Assembly (NCBI RefSeq): GCF_042682915.1
Contig: NZ_JBHUIW010000004.1
Span: forward strand, 193,176-257,175
Direction of reading: 5' to 3'
From: Rhodoplanes azumiensis
GTDB lineage: Bacteria; Pseudomonadota; Alphaproteobacteria; Rhizobiales; Xanthobacteraceae
Length of the DNA: 64,000 nucleotides
Below the pieces are notes generated by a model. That model saw nothing but the letters and a program-made list of their open reading frames with translations. It did not search any database and had not been told where the DNA came from. Made by a program: the position numbers and the translations under genes. Positions 35,000 to 43,172 of the stretch are shown here, piece after piece (positions within the stretch are counted from its first letter, which is position 1; every line of letters starts with the position of its first letter).

Positions 35000-35396
35000 T
35001 GTTTTCCGTTCGGAGCCGGTTTCTGATGCGCGGATCGGGATCGGTTCCGGGAGTGTACGAGCCGAAGCCGGCTGCCGCCTCGGTCCTGCCACGGAGCGTC
35101 GTCCGCGGCAGGACCGCGTCCATATGAGACAGAGCCGCATGCTCTTGCCCGAGGCGACCATAGATGAATGCGTCGGGGTCAGTGGCGTAACGGCCGGACG
35201 CGACCGCTACGGTCGGGATACCCACACTCGTCCGGGGCAACACGGCATTGGGATGCGCCAGCGCTGCGTGCTCCTGAGACAGTCGCGAGTAGATCACCGG
35301 GTCGGGATCGGTCGCGTACTGCTGGGCAAGAGAGGGAGCAACGCCGGCCAACGAAATGGCGACGGCGGCGAGCAGCGTATTCCGGATCGAGTCCAT
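34989..35396 (-). CDS. Secreted protein built of TDPD repeats
   Basis: A 135-aa protein with a signal peptide (1-24, ending SLAQQ). The mature part has two near-identical units, YATDPDPVIYSRLSQEHAAL and YATDPDAFIYGRLGQEHAAL, each followed by a His and AVLPRT, and a third decayed unit, GTDPDPRIRNRLRTENN. Repeat length is about 40-46 residues. AAGGAG precedes the ATG, and an ECF-type promoter lies at 35446-35472. I recognise no named family; a periplasmic metal or stress role is inferred from its regulon. It is coupled to the TolC-type gene. Confidence 0.75.
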   Translation of the reverse strand: MDSIRNTLLAAVAISLAGVAPSLAQQYATDPDPVIYSRLSQEHAALAHPNAVLPRTSVGIPTVAVASGRYATDPDAFIYGRLGQEHAALSHMDAVLPRTTLRGRTEAAAGFGSYTPGTDPDPRIRNRLRTENNVY

Positions 35397-35445
35397 TGTG
35401 TTTCTCCTTGTGTCAGAAAGCTTCGTGTCTGCTTTCAAATAGTAT

Positions 35446-35472
35446 TTCGCACAGGAGAAGCGCGCGGTTACA
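35446..35472 (-). promoter_or_regulatory. ECF (SigF-like) promoter before the TDPD-repeat and TolC genes
   Basis: On the minus strand TGTAACC (35472 down to 35466), 16 bases, CGAAATA (CGAA at 35449 down to 35446). It stands about 50 bases before the ATG at 35396. It has the same spacing as the other four sites. Confidence 0.75.
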
Positions 35473-35494
35473 CCGCTTGTGCTTTTCGATGACG

Positions 35495-36031
35495 TCACTT
35501 CACGTCGATACGGCCGACCATGCCGGCTTCGCGGTGACCGGGAATCAAGCAGCCGAATTCAAAGCGGCCCCGCTTGTCGAAACTCCACACCAGTTCGACC
35601 TTCTGTCCGGGAGCCACCGTTCTGCCATTCGCGTGATCGTGCTTCATGTCCGGGTGCCGCTCCATGAAGTGCTTGTGGGCAAGGTTCTCGTCGGTCGTGG
35701 CCAGAACGAACTCGTGATCGAGTGCCCCGGCGTTTGCGAGCACGAATTTCACCCGATCATTGCGCCGGACCGTGAGGTGGTCGGGTACGAACAGCATCTT
35801 TCCGTCCCCTTCGCGCATCATGACCTCGACGATTCGCGACGGCTTCTTCGGGTCACCGGGGCTACCGGCGCTGTATCGAGCATGCGTGTGCTCCTCGGGT
35901 GCGGCCTCCATCCGAGGCTGCTCTGCCGGTGTCGGGATGGGGGGAGCAGATCCGCCGGCGTGTTGCGCCGAAGCAGGCAGAGTCGAGGCGAGCAAAAGCG
36001 CAAAGACTGCGGAGGTTGGCTGAAACTGCAT
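35495..36031 (-). CDS. Periplasmic cupredoxin
   Basis: A 178-aa protein with a signal peptide (1-23, ending SAQ), a Pro/Glu/His linker, and a plastocyanin/azurin-like domain (about 65-178). The type 1 copper ligands are visible: H106 (ALDHEF), C161, H166 and M171 in GCLIPGHREAGM. The loop HKHFMERHPDMKHDHANG adds His/Met residues. Such proteins carry or oxidise periplasmic Cu in resistance clusters. It lies 36 bases downstream of the anti-sigma gene on the same strand and may end that operon. Confidence 0.88.
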   Translation of the reverse strand: MQFQPTSAVFALLLASTLPASAQHAGGSAPPIPTPAEQPRMEAAPEEHTHARYSAGSPGDPKKPSRIVEVMMREGDGKMLFVPDHLTVRRNDRVKFVLANAGALDHEFVLATTDENLAHKHFMERHPDMKHDHANGRTVAPGQKVELVWSFDKRGRFEFGCLIPGHREAGMVGRIDVK

Positions 36032-36067
36032 GAGTATTCTCCGTTCGGGGGAAAGGAACCAGATCGA

Positions 36068-36709
36068 CTACCAGCGCAGCAGGCGCGGACCGAGAAGCGC
36101 GCCGGCCACGGTGCAGAGGGCGATCGTGCCGCCGTACCACAGCGCCACGAACGGCACCGAATCGTCCATGCAATGGAGCGAATAGCCCATGGCGCTGAGC
36201 CCTCCGGCGACCAGTCCGGCGAGCGCGCCGGTGCGGCGGAGATCCGTCGGCATGGCCCGGCGCACGGCCCAGATCGTCAGCGCAAACGGCACCACGGCGA
36301 TTACCGGTATGGAGACGAGGCACTCCACCCACTCGTTGCCGAGCACCGCCGCATGCCAGTGCGAGCGCGGTGCGAACGAGAGCGCGGCGACGGCGAGCCC
36401 CATGATCCCGATGAAGGGCAAGGCGATTATTGCGAACGACATCCTACGCTCGCCGCCGGGACGTGCGAGTCGAGTTAGATACACGGCCGCGAGCGTCACG
36501 ACGGCGAGCGTGAACACCAGCTTCGCGGCCAGATAGACGAACGCCTCGAGGTCGCCGACGTCGGACCGCACGCCGAAGCCGACGAACACCAGCACGGCCG
36601 CGGCGAGCGCTCCGAGCCCGATCGCGACGACGATTCCGCGCGACACGCTGCGCGTGTCGACCGGCTCCAGCTGCGTGCTCAGGATCGCGATCAGGTCATC
36701 GGTCTTCAT
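36068..36709 (-). CDS. nrsF: NrsF-type anti-sigma factor (DUF1109)
   Basis: A 213-aa protein with six hydrophobic helices and a short cytoplasmic start (MKTDDLIAILSTQLEPV). This is the DUF1109/NrsF family that holds ECF sigma factors at the membrane. Two cysteines, C130 (NEWVECLVS) and C180 (SLHCMDDS), match in position the pair reported as needed for heavy-metal sensing in Caulobacter NrsF. Its ATG overlaps the sigma-gene stop (ATGA), the standard coupling of sigma and anti-sigma. It is inferred to release the sigma factor when copper or another metal meets the cysteines. Confidence 0.88.
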   Translation of the reverse strand: MKTDDLIAILSTQLEPVDTRSVSRGIVVAIGLGALAAAVLVFVGFGVRSDVGDLEAFVYLAAKLVFTLAVVTLAAVYLTRLARPGGERRMSFAIIALPFIGIMGLAVAALSFAPRSHWHAAVLGNEWVECLVSIPVIAVVPFALTIWAVRRAMPTDLRRTGALAGLVAGGLSAMGYSLHCMDDSVPFVALWYGGTIALCTVAGALLGPRLLRW

Positions 36710-37272
36710 CGATTCTTCTCCTGGGCGATCGCCGTGCCGAGCGCCTTCAACCCCCGATGAATGTTCACCTTGACGGCAGATTCCGAGGCGCCGCATTTTG
36801 CGGCAGCCTCGGCGACACTGAGCCCGTCGATCTTGACGAATTGGATCGCCTGCTGCATTCGCGAGGGCAGACGGCTCAGCATGCGGCGGAGATCGAGCGC
36901 GCTCTCGGTCCCGGTATAATCGTCGACCGCGACGACGTCCTCGGCCTGGTCGAGCCCGACATCGGCGGTCGACGTCTTGGTGCGACGCAGGTGATCGAGC
37001 AGCTTGTAGCGGGCGATGGCGAACACCCACGGCGTCAATGGCTCGGCCGGGTCGTAGGTGTGGCGGCCCGTGTGGACCGCCATCAGCGCCTCCTGCACCA
37101 GGTCCTCGGCCTCGGCGACGCCGCGGCCGGCCCGAACCAGCCGACCGCGAAAGTACCCGCGCAGATAACCGCTCAAAGCCTGCAGAAGGTCCCGATGCGC
37201 CCGCCCGTCGCCGGCGAGGCTCGCCGTCATCAGGGCTTTGAGCGCCGGCTCCTTCGCGATCATCGCGACCAC
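36706..37272 (-). CDS. ECF sigma factor (SigF-like), partner of NrsF
   Basis: A 188-aa ECF sigma factor. Region 2 is about residues 33-100 (AEDLVQEALMAVHTGRHTYDPAEPLTPWVFAIARYKLLDHLRR), region 4 about 125-180 (RMQQAIQFVKIDGLSVAEAAAKCGASESAVKVNIHRGLKAL). It starts 4 bases beyond the cusA stop, so it is in the cusB-cusA transcript. It is followed by its anti-sigma. Five GTAACC-N16-CGAA promoters in the surrounding 11 kb fit the consensus I recall for Caulobacter SigF. A start at 37263 (MIAKEP) is also possible. Confidence 0.92.
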   Translation of the reverse strand: MVAMIAKEPALKALMTASLAGDGRAHRDLLQALSGYLRGYFRGRLVRAGRGVAEAEDLVQEALMAVHTGRHTYDPAEPLTPWVFAIARYKLLDHLRRTKTSTADVGLDQAEDVVAVDDYTGTESALDLRRMLSRLPSRMQQAIQFVKIDGLSVAEAAAKCGASESAVKVNIHRGLKALGTAIAQEKNR

Positions 37273-37276
37273 CTCG

Positions 37277-40200
37277 TCATGCCACCGGGGCCGGCATGCG
37301 GTCGTGGGCCTTCGAACCCTCCTCGCGATCCTCAGGCTTCAGCCTCGTCACCACGCCGCTCTTCACCACCGCGTAGACCGCCGGGATGACGATCAGGGTC
37401 AAGACGGTCGACGACACCATGCCGCCGATCATCGGCACGGCGATCCGCTGCATCACCTCGGCGCCGGTGCCGTGGCTCCACATGATCGGCAGCAGGCCGG
37501 CCATGATGGCGGCGACCGTCATCATCTTGGGCCGCACCCGCTCGACCGCCCCGGTCATGATCGCCGCATAGAGGTCATCGCGGGTGAACGGCCGGCCCTG
37601 CGCCGCCCGCTCCGCCCGCAACTCCTCGAGGGCGTGATCGAGATAGATCAGCATCACGACGCCGGTCTCGGCGGCGACGCCGGCGAGCGCGATGAAGCCG
37701 ACCGCGACGGCGACCGACAGGTTGAAGCCCAGCCACCACATCAGCCACAGTCCGCCGACCAGCGCGAACGGCACCGACAACATCACGATCACGCTCTCGG
37801 TGACGCGGCGGAAGTTGAGGTAGAGGAGCAGGAAGATGATCAGCAGCGTGATCGGCACGACGATCTGCAGCCGCGCCTTAGCCCGCTCCATGTACTCGAA
37901 CTGGCCGCTCCACGAGACCGAATAGCCGGGCGGGAACGCGACCTTCTCCTGCACGGCCTTCTGGGCGTCGGCGACGTAGCCGCCGACGTCGCGGTCGCGC
38001 ATGTCGACATAGATGTAGACGGCGAGTTGGGCGTTCTCGGTCCGGATGGTGGCGGGCCCACGCCCGAGGCCGACCTTGGCGATCTGTCCGAGCGGCACGG
38101 TACCGCCCTCCGGCGTGGGGACGAGCACCTGGGTGGCGATCGCGGCCGGATCGCTGCGGTAGTCGCGCGGGTAGCGCACCGCCACGGAGTAGCGCTCGCG
38201 GCCCTCGACCGTGGTGGTGACCGGCTCGGCGCCGAGCGCCGCCGCGACCATGTTCTGCAGGTCGTCGATGGTCAGCCCGTAGCGGGCGATCTGGGCGCGG
38301 TCCGGATCGATGTTGAGGTAATAGCCGCCGATCACCCGCTCGGCGAAGGCGCTGGTGGTGCCCGGGACGGTGCGCACCGCCGCCTCGATCTTGCGCGCGA
38401 GCGCCTCCAGCTCGACCAGATCGGGCCCGTAGACCTTGATGCCGATCGGGGTGCGGATGCCGGTCGAGAGCATGTCGGTGCGCGCCTTGATCGGCATGGT
38501 CCAGGCGTTCGAGACACCGGGGAACTGCAGCGCTCCGTCCATCTCGGCGATCAGCTTGTCCGTGGTCATGCCGGGCCGCCACTCGCGTTCCGGCTTGAGG
38601 TTGATGATGGTCTCGAACATCTCGGTCGGGGCCGGGTCGGTCGCCGTCGAGGCCCGGCCGGCCTTCCCCCACACCGAGGCGACCTCGGGGAAGCTCTTGA
38701 TGATCTTGTTCTGGGTCTGCAGCAGCTCCGCCGCCTTGGTGACCGACAGACCCGGGAACGCGCTCGGCATGTAGAACAGCGTCCCCTCGTTGAGGGTGGG
38801 CATGAACTCCGAGCCGAGCTTCATGGCCGGCCACGCGCTCGCGGCGAGGATCAGCACAGCCGCCAGAATCGTGAGGCCCTTGAAGCGGAGTGCGGCGACG
38901 ATGATCGGCCGGTAGGCCCAGATCAGGACCCGGTTCACCGGGTTCTTGTGCTCCGGCATGATCCGCCCGCGCACGAACAGCAGCATCAGGGCGGGAACCA
39001 GGGTCACCGAGAGGAACGCGGCCGCCGCCATGGCGAAGGTCTTGGTGAAGGCGAGCGGCTTGAACATCCGCCCTTCCTGCGCCTCGAGCGCGAAGATCGG
39101 CAGGAACGAGACCGTGATGATCAAGAGGCTGAAGAACAACGCCGGCCCGACCTCGATCGCCGCCTCGACGAGGGATTCGTGGCGGGGCTTGCCGGGCGGC
39201 GCCCGCTCGAGGTGCTTGTGGGCGTTCTCGATCATGACGATCGAGGCGTCGACCATGGCGCCGACCGCGATGGCGATGCCGCCGAGGCTCATGATGTTGG
39301 ACGAGAGCCCGAGCGTGTACATCAACAGGTAGGCGATCAGCACGCCCACCGGGAGTGTGACGATGGCGACGAAGGCGCTGCGCACGTGCAGGAGGAACAG
39401 CACACAGACGGCGGCGACGATGATGCTCTCCTCGATCAGCGTCCCCTTGAGGGTCTCGATCGCCCGGTGGATCAGGTCGGAGCGATCGTACACCGGCACG
39501 ATGTCGACCCCGGCCGGCAGGCTCGAGGCGATGTCGGCGAGGCGCTTCTTGACGTTGCCGATGACCGTGAGGGCGTTCTCGCCGGAGCGCTGCAGCGCGA
39601 TGCCGGTCACGGCTTCGCCCTCGCCGTCGACCTCGGTGAGGCCGCGGCGCTCGTCCGGCGCGAGCTCCACGCGGGCGACGTCGCGGAGGAACACCGGCAC
39701 GCCCTTGTCGCTCTTGACGACGACGTCGCGCAGGTCGTCGAGGCTCTTGATGTAGCCGCGCCCGCGGATCGCGAACTCGGTCTCGGACAGCTCGACGGTG
39801 CGGCCGCCGACGTCGCGGTTGCTCGCCTTGATGGCGGCGTTGACCTTGTCGAGCGGGATGCCGAGCGCCTGCAGCCGGCGCGGATCGACCACGACGCTGT
39901 ACTGCTTGACGAAGCCGCCGACACTCGCCGCCTCGGCGACACCTTCGGCCTTGGCGACCGCGAAGCGGATCTGGAAATCCTGCAGACTGCGCAGCTCGGC
40001 GAGCGTGTGCTGGGCGCTGCGCACGACGTACTGATAGACCCAGCCGACCCCGGTCGCGTCCGGGCCGAGCGAGGGCGTGACGCCGGTCGGCAGGCGGCGT
40101 TGCGCGGCGCCGAGATACTCCAGCACGCGCGAGCGCGCCCAGTAGAGGTCGGTGCCGTCCTCGAAGATCACGTACACGAACGACACGCCGAAGAACGAGA

Positions 40201-40453
40201 AGGCCCGCACTGTCTTCGATTTCGGCACGCTCAGCATCGAGGTCGCGAGCGGATAGGTGACTTGGTCCTCGACCACCTGCGGGGCCTGTCCGGCGTATTC
40301 GGTGTAGACGATGACCTGGACGTCGGAGAGGTCCGGGATGGCGTCGAGCGGCACCTTGTGGACCGCGTAAATGCCGCCCAGCGTCACGAACAGGGTCGCG
40401 AGCGCGACCAGGAACCCGTTGCGGGCCGACCAGCGGATGATGGCGCCGATCAT
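37277..40453 (-). CDS. cusA: CusA-type Cu(I)/Ag(I) RND efflux pump
   Basis: A 1058-aa inner-membrane RND pump with twelve helices and two large periplasmic loops. The three methionines that form the Cu/Ag site in E. coli CusA (M573, M623, M672) are conserved with the same spacing: M at about 561 (YMPSAFPG), 611 (PTEMFETI) and 660 (RTDMLSTG). That argues for monovalent copper/silver rather than the divalent cations of CzcA. It takes metal from CusF/CusB in the periplasm and expels it through a TolC-like duct, driven by protons. cusB lies 94 bases upstream and the ECF sigma gene follows at once. Confidence 0.95.
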   Translation of the reverse strand: MIGAIIRWSARNGFLVALATLFVTLGGIYAVHKVPLDAIPDLSDVQVIVYTEYAGQAPQVVEDQVTYPLATSMLSVPKSKTVRAFSFFGVSFVYVIFEDGTDLYWARSRVLEYLGAAQRRLPTGVTPSLGPDATGVGWVYQYVVRSAQHTLAELRSLQDFQIRFAVAKAEGVAEAASVGGFVKQYSVVVDPRRLQALGIPLDKVNAAIKASNRDVGGRTVELSETEFAIRGRGYIKSLDDLRDVVVKSDKGVPVFLRDVARVELAPDERRGLTEVDGEGEAVTGIALQRSGENALTVIGNVKKRLADIASSLPAGVDIVPVYDRSDLIHRAIETLKGTLIEESIIVAAVCVLFLLHVRSAFVAIVTLPVGVLIAYLLMYTLGLSSNIMSLGGIAIAVGAMVDASIVMIENAHKHLERAPPGKPRHESLVEAAIEVGPALFFSLLIITVSFLPIFALEAQEGRMFKPLAFTKTFAMAAAAFLSVTLVPALMLLFVRGRIMPEHKNPVNRVLIWAYRPIIVAALRFKGLTILAAVLILAASAWPAMKLGSEFMPTLNEGTLFYMPSAFPGLSVTKAAELLQTQNKIIKSFPEVASVWGKAGRASTATDPAPTEMFETIINLKPEREWRPGMTTDKLIAEMDGALQFPGVSNAWTMPIKARTDMLSTGIRTPIGIKVYGPDLVELEALARKIEAAVRTVPGTTSAFAERVIGGYYLNIDPDRAQIARYGLTIDDLQNMVAAALGAEPVTTTVEGRERYSVAVRYPRDYRSDPAAIATQVLVPTPEGGTVPLGQIAKVGLGRGPATIRTENAQLAVYIYVDMRDRDVGGYVADAQKAVQEKVAFPPGYSVSWSGQFEYMERAKARLQIVVPITLLIIFLLLYLNFRRVTESVIVMLSVPFALVGGLWLMWWLGFNLSVAVAVGFIALAGVAAETGVVMLIYLDHALEELRAERAAQGRPFTRDDLYAAIMTGAVERVRPKMMTVAAIMAGLLPIMWSHGTGAEVMQRIAVPMIGGMVSSTVLTLIVIPAVYAVVKSGVVTRLKPEDREEGSKAHDRMPAPVA

Positions 40454-40547
40454 CGGATCACCCAGGAGGTCGAAAAACTCGTCGTCATGGAGCGGGCCCG
40501 GCCGGCCAGCCGTGCGTCGTGTTCGGGCCTACCGTAGAAAGGGGCGA

Positions 40548-41984
40548 TCATCGGGCCGCCTCGGGGGTCGTGAAGGATTTCAGGGCGGCATTGAGGTTGC
40601 TCTCGGAGTCGATCAGGAACGTCGCCGTGGTCACCACCGGCTCGCCCTCGGCGACGCCGTCCAGCACTTCGACGTAGCCCTGGCCGCGCGCCCCGAGCGT
40701 CACGTCGCGCGGCTCGAAGCGGCCTTCCTCCTTGGCGACGAACACGACGCGCCGCGCGCCGGAGTCGATCACGGCGGCTTCCGGGACGACGATCCGCGGA
40801 GCTTCCTCACTGCCGGCGTGGAACACCACGTCGGCGTACATGTCGTTGCGCAGCCGGCCGGCGCGATTGTCGAGTTCGATACGCACGCGGGCCGTGCGCG
40901 TCTCCGGCCGCAGATCCGGGTAGATGAACGTGACGGTGCCCTCGAGCGGCTCGGTCGGATAGGCGCGCAGGATCACGTCGGCGTGCATGCCCTCGTGAAT
41001 CGCGGCGAGGTCGTGCTCCGACACCTCGGCGATCACCCACATGCGGGAGAGGTCGGCGATGCGGTAGAGCTCGTCCCCCGGCATCAGGCGCTGGCCGTTG
41101 ACGATCTTCTTGTCGATCACGACCCCGTCGGCGGGCGACAGCCAGTCGAGCGTACGGGGGTTGGTGCCCTTGGCGCGGACGTCCTGGATGTGCGCCTCGG
41201 GCACGCCGAGATTGCGCAGCTTCTGCATCGCGCCGTCGAGGGTCTGCGGGCCGACGCCGTTGAGCCGCCCCTGCACCGAGACGGCGATGTTCAGGTCCAC
41301 CTGGGCGAGCTGAATGTCCTTGCTGTAGATCCGGAACAGCGGCTGGCCGGCACGCACCTTCGCTCCCGTGGTGTCGACGAACAGAGCTTCGACATAGGAC
41401 TCCGAGCGCACCGTCACGGTGGTGAGGCGGCGCTCGTCGTACTTCACGGTGCCGACGCCGCGCACCGCGCGCACCAGCACGCGCGCCGCCGCCGGCTCGG
41501 TGCGCACGCCGCTGCGCTGGACTTTGGCGAGGCTGACCTTGACCGACTTGCCGTCGCTGGGCTCGTCGCCGTCGTAGACGGGGACGTAGTCCATCCCCAT
41601 CGGATCCTTCTTCGGCACCGGCGAGACGTCCGGCAGCCCCATCGGATTGCGGTAGTAGAGGATCTTGCGGGTCGCATCGACCACCGGCTTCGGCGCGACG
41701 CCGGCGAGCGGCGGCTCCTGCGAGTCGGTGACCGGCAGGAACGCACGGCCGTTCTCGTCCGTCCGCGGCGTCGCCGACCACCGTGGCGCCCCGCTGGGGT
41801 CGCGCCAGTACAGGATCGGTTCCTGCGGGCCCGCCGCCGCGTGACCGGCGTGCGCCGCCCCCTGGGACTGCGCGAGCGCGGGCGCCGCGCCGGGCAACAA
41901 GCGCCACGGCGCCAGCGTCACGGCGCCGATCGCGGTTCCGGCCAGCGCTGCGGCGGCGACGAGCAGAACGGTCGTTCGAGTCAT
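40548..41984 (-). CDS. cusB: CusB-type periplasmic adaptor with two heavy-metal-binding domains
   Basis: A 478-aa adaptor with a signal/anchor (MTRTTVLLVAAAALAGTAIG). Before the adaptor core it has two copies of the short heavy-metal-binding domain: YWRDPSGAPRWS (about 60-90) and YYRNPMGLPDVSPVPKKDPMGMDYVPVYDG (about 105-145). The second has the Met-rich core intact; the first has lost it. Then come the barrel-sandwich hybrid, a short alpha-hairpin and beta-barrel typical of CusB. It bridges CusA and an outer-membrane channel and binds Cu(I)/Ag(I) with methionines. Located directly upstream of cusA. Confidence 0.93.
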   Translation of the reverse strand: MTRTTVLLVAAAALAGTAIGAVTLAPWRLLPGAAPALAQSQGAAHAGHAAAGPQEPILYWRDPSGAPRWSATPRTDENGRAFLPVTDSQEPPLAGVAPKPVVDATRKILYYRNPMGLPDVSPVPKKDPMGMDYVPVYDGDEPSDGKSVKVSLAKVQRSGVRTEPAAARVLVRAVRGVGTVKYDERRLTTVTVRSESYVEALFVDTTGAKVRAGQPLFRIYSKDIQLAQVDLNIAVSVQGRLNGVGPQTLDGAMQKLRNLGVPEAHIQDVRAKGTNPRTLDWLSPADGVVIDKKIVNGQRLMPGDELYRIADLSRMWVIAEVSEHDLAAIHEGMHADVILRAYPTEPLEGTVTFIYPDLRPETRTARVRIELDNRAGRLRNDMYADVVFHAGSEEAPRIVVPEAAVIDSGARRVVFVAKEEGRFEPRDVTLGARGQGYVEVLDGVAEGEPVVTTATFLIDSESNLNAALKSFTTPEAAR

Positions 41985-42036
41985 GGGATCACCCTTGGAG
42001 GGCGCAACGGAAGGTCCGGCGCGCCTTCTCGTCGTG

Positions 42037-42432
42037 TCACTTCACCGCTTTGACGATGACCTTGCTCTGCACCGTGTCGGGCTCGCCCTGCACCTTGGCG
42101 GAGAGCAGGACCTGATAGCGGCCGGGCATCGGCAGGTCGGTCTTGAACGAGTACGTGCCGGGCTCCTTCGACGGCACCACCTCGACGGGCGACACCATGT
42201 CGGCCATGCCGTCCGGCGCCATGTCGACCCGGGTGCGGACGATCACGGCGTCGGGCACCGCCTTGCCGGTCGGCTTGTGGACGAGGCGGAGCGTGACGAT
42301 CACGTCGTCGCCCTTCTTCATCTCGGGCGCCACGGCCTCGAACGCGTAGTCGTTCGCGCCGGCGCGGGCCGCCGTCGAACCGAGGAGGGCGAGGGCCACG
42401 GCAGGCGCGGCGATCCAGAGGCTGGGCTTCAT
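42037..42432 (-). CDS. FixH/YtkA-like secreted protein
   Basis: A 131-aa protein with signal peptide (1-22, ending ARAG) and an immunoglobulin-like FixH/YtkA domain: VIVTLRLVHKPTGKAVPDAVIVRTRVDMAPDGMADM ... PGTYSFKTDLPMPGRYQVLL. Met residues (MAPDGMADM) could touch copper. The family often accompanies CusA/CusB in alphaproteobacteria. AAAGGACC lies before the ATG at 42432. It is 52 bases upstream of cusB on the same strand and is part of the proposed ECF-driven operon. Confidence 0.82.
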   Translation of the reverse strand: MKPSLWIAAPAVALALLGSTAARAGANDYAFEAVAPEMKKGDDVIVTLRLVHKPTGKAVPDAVIVRTRVDMAPDGMADMVSPVEVVPSKEPGTYSFKTDLPMPGRYQVLLSAKVQGEPDTVQSKVIVKAVK

Positions 42433-42498
42433 GGTGGGTCCTTTCGAGCGATTGGTGATGGGCATGCCCACCCAGGGTGGGTTCCACTACTCGGTGAA

Positions 42499-42744
42499 CT
42501 ACCGATGGTGGAGATTTCCGGCAGGGATACGGCCGACGCGCTCGCGGCTTCCGACGGCGTCGGGGCCGGCGTGCATGAACAGGTGCAGCAGAACGCAGAC
42601 GAGCAAGGGCAGCATGACGACCAGCGTGCCGCTGGGCTGTCGGGACGTGATCTCGCCTGAGACGAGCAGCCCGATCGTTGCGACGAGCCCGGTCCCGAGC
42701 AAGGCGCCCAAGACGAGCGCTAGGCCGTTGCGGATCAAGGTCAT
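42499..42744 (-). CDS. Small two-helix membrane protein
   Basis: An 81-aa protein: helices at about 6-30 (GLALVLGALLGTGLVATIGLLV) and 40-62 (GTLVVMLPLLVCVLLHLFMHAG), then a short basic tail. GGGGGAGC precedes the ATG at 42744; the longer frame from 42903 has no ribosome site and runs through a promoter. It is the first gene after the ECF-type promoter at 42806-42832 and so probably leads the operon with FixH-like, cusB, cusA, sigma and anti-sigma genes. Function unknown. Confidence 0.7.
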   Translation of the reverse strand: MTLIRNGLALVLGALLGTGLVATIGLLVSGEITSRQPSGTLVVMLPLLVCVLLHLFMHAGPDAVGSRERVGRIPAGNLHHR

Positions 42745-42805
42745 GATGCTCCCCCGGGCCGGGAGGGCGAATTCTGCGGTGCGCCCTTCCGGCCTCTTCG
42801 AATAG

Positions 42806-42832
42806 TTCGTCGCTCGGGCGAATCCGGTTACA
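42806..42832 (-). promoter_or_regulatory. ECF (SigF-like) promoter of the cusBA-sigma-nrsF operon
   Basis: On the minus strand TGTAACC (42832 down to 42826), 16 bases, CGAACTA (CGAA at 42809 down to 42806), about 62 bases before the ATG at 42744. All genes from 42744 down to 35495 lie on this strand with gaps under 100 bases. The sigma factor would thereby drive its own gene. Confidence 0.75.
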
Positions 42833-42899
42833 GAAAAAGTCATCGCCCAGCCGACTTCGAATATCCTGCTGCAATTACTAAGAAATTTCTTCCAAGGGA

Positions 42900-43130
42900 T
42901 CACTGCGAGCGGTGCGGCATCGAGGAACTCGGCCCACCTTGATACCGGTGCGCATTGTAGGTTCGCGGCGCCGGTTTCGGCTCGACCGTCTTCGCCGCCG
43001 GCGGCTTGGTCATCGTATGAGGGACCGGGCTCTTCGGTCCGCCCTGATATTGATGGACGTTCTGCGCCATCGCCGGGCCTGCGATCAGGCCCGACAGGAT
43101 CACGCTCATCACCAACGTCCTCGGCTTCAT
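42900..43130 (-). CDS. Small secreted YQGGP-motif protein, copy 2
   Basis: A 76-aa protein with a signal peptide (1-22, ending AMAQ). The mature part has two motif copies, HQYQGGPKSPVPHTM and HRYQGGPSSSMPHRSQ, separated by a Pro/Lys linker. The same motif ends the 69-aa protein at 33203-33412, which otherwise differs. His and Met in and around each motif hint at metal binding. AGAGAGGAC lies before the ATG at 43130, and an ECF-type promoter at 43173-43199 precedes it. No named family known to me. Confidence 0.75.
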   Translation of the reverse strand: MKPRTLVMSVILSGLIAGPAMAQNVHQYQGGPKSPVPHTMTKPPAAKTVEPKPAPRTYNAHRYQGGPSSSMPHRSQ

Positions 43131-43172
43131 GGTCTTCGTCCTCTCTGTTGCGCGACAGCGCACATCCAGGAG

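Noticed and set aside
37238..40537. A 1099-codon open frame on the plus strand
   Set aside because: It is the shadow of cusA. The product is a repetitive Arg/Asp/Glu/His mixture without any domain.
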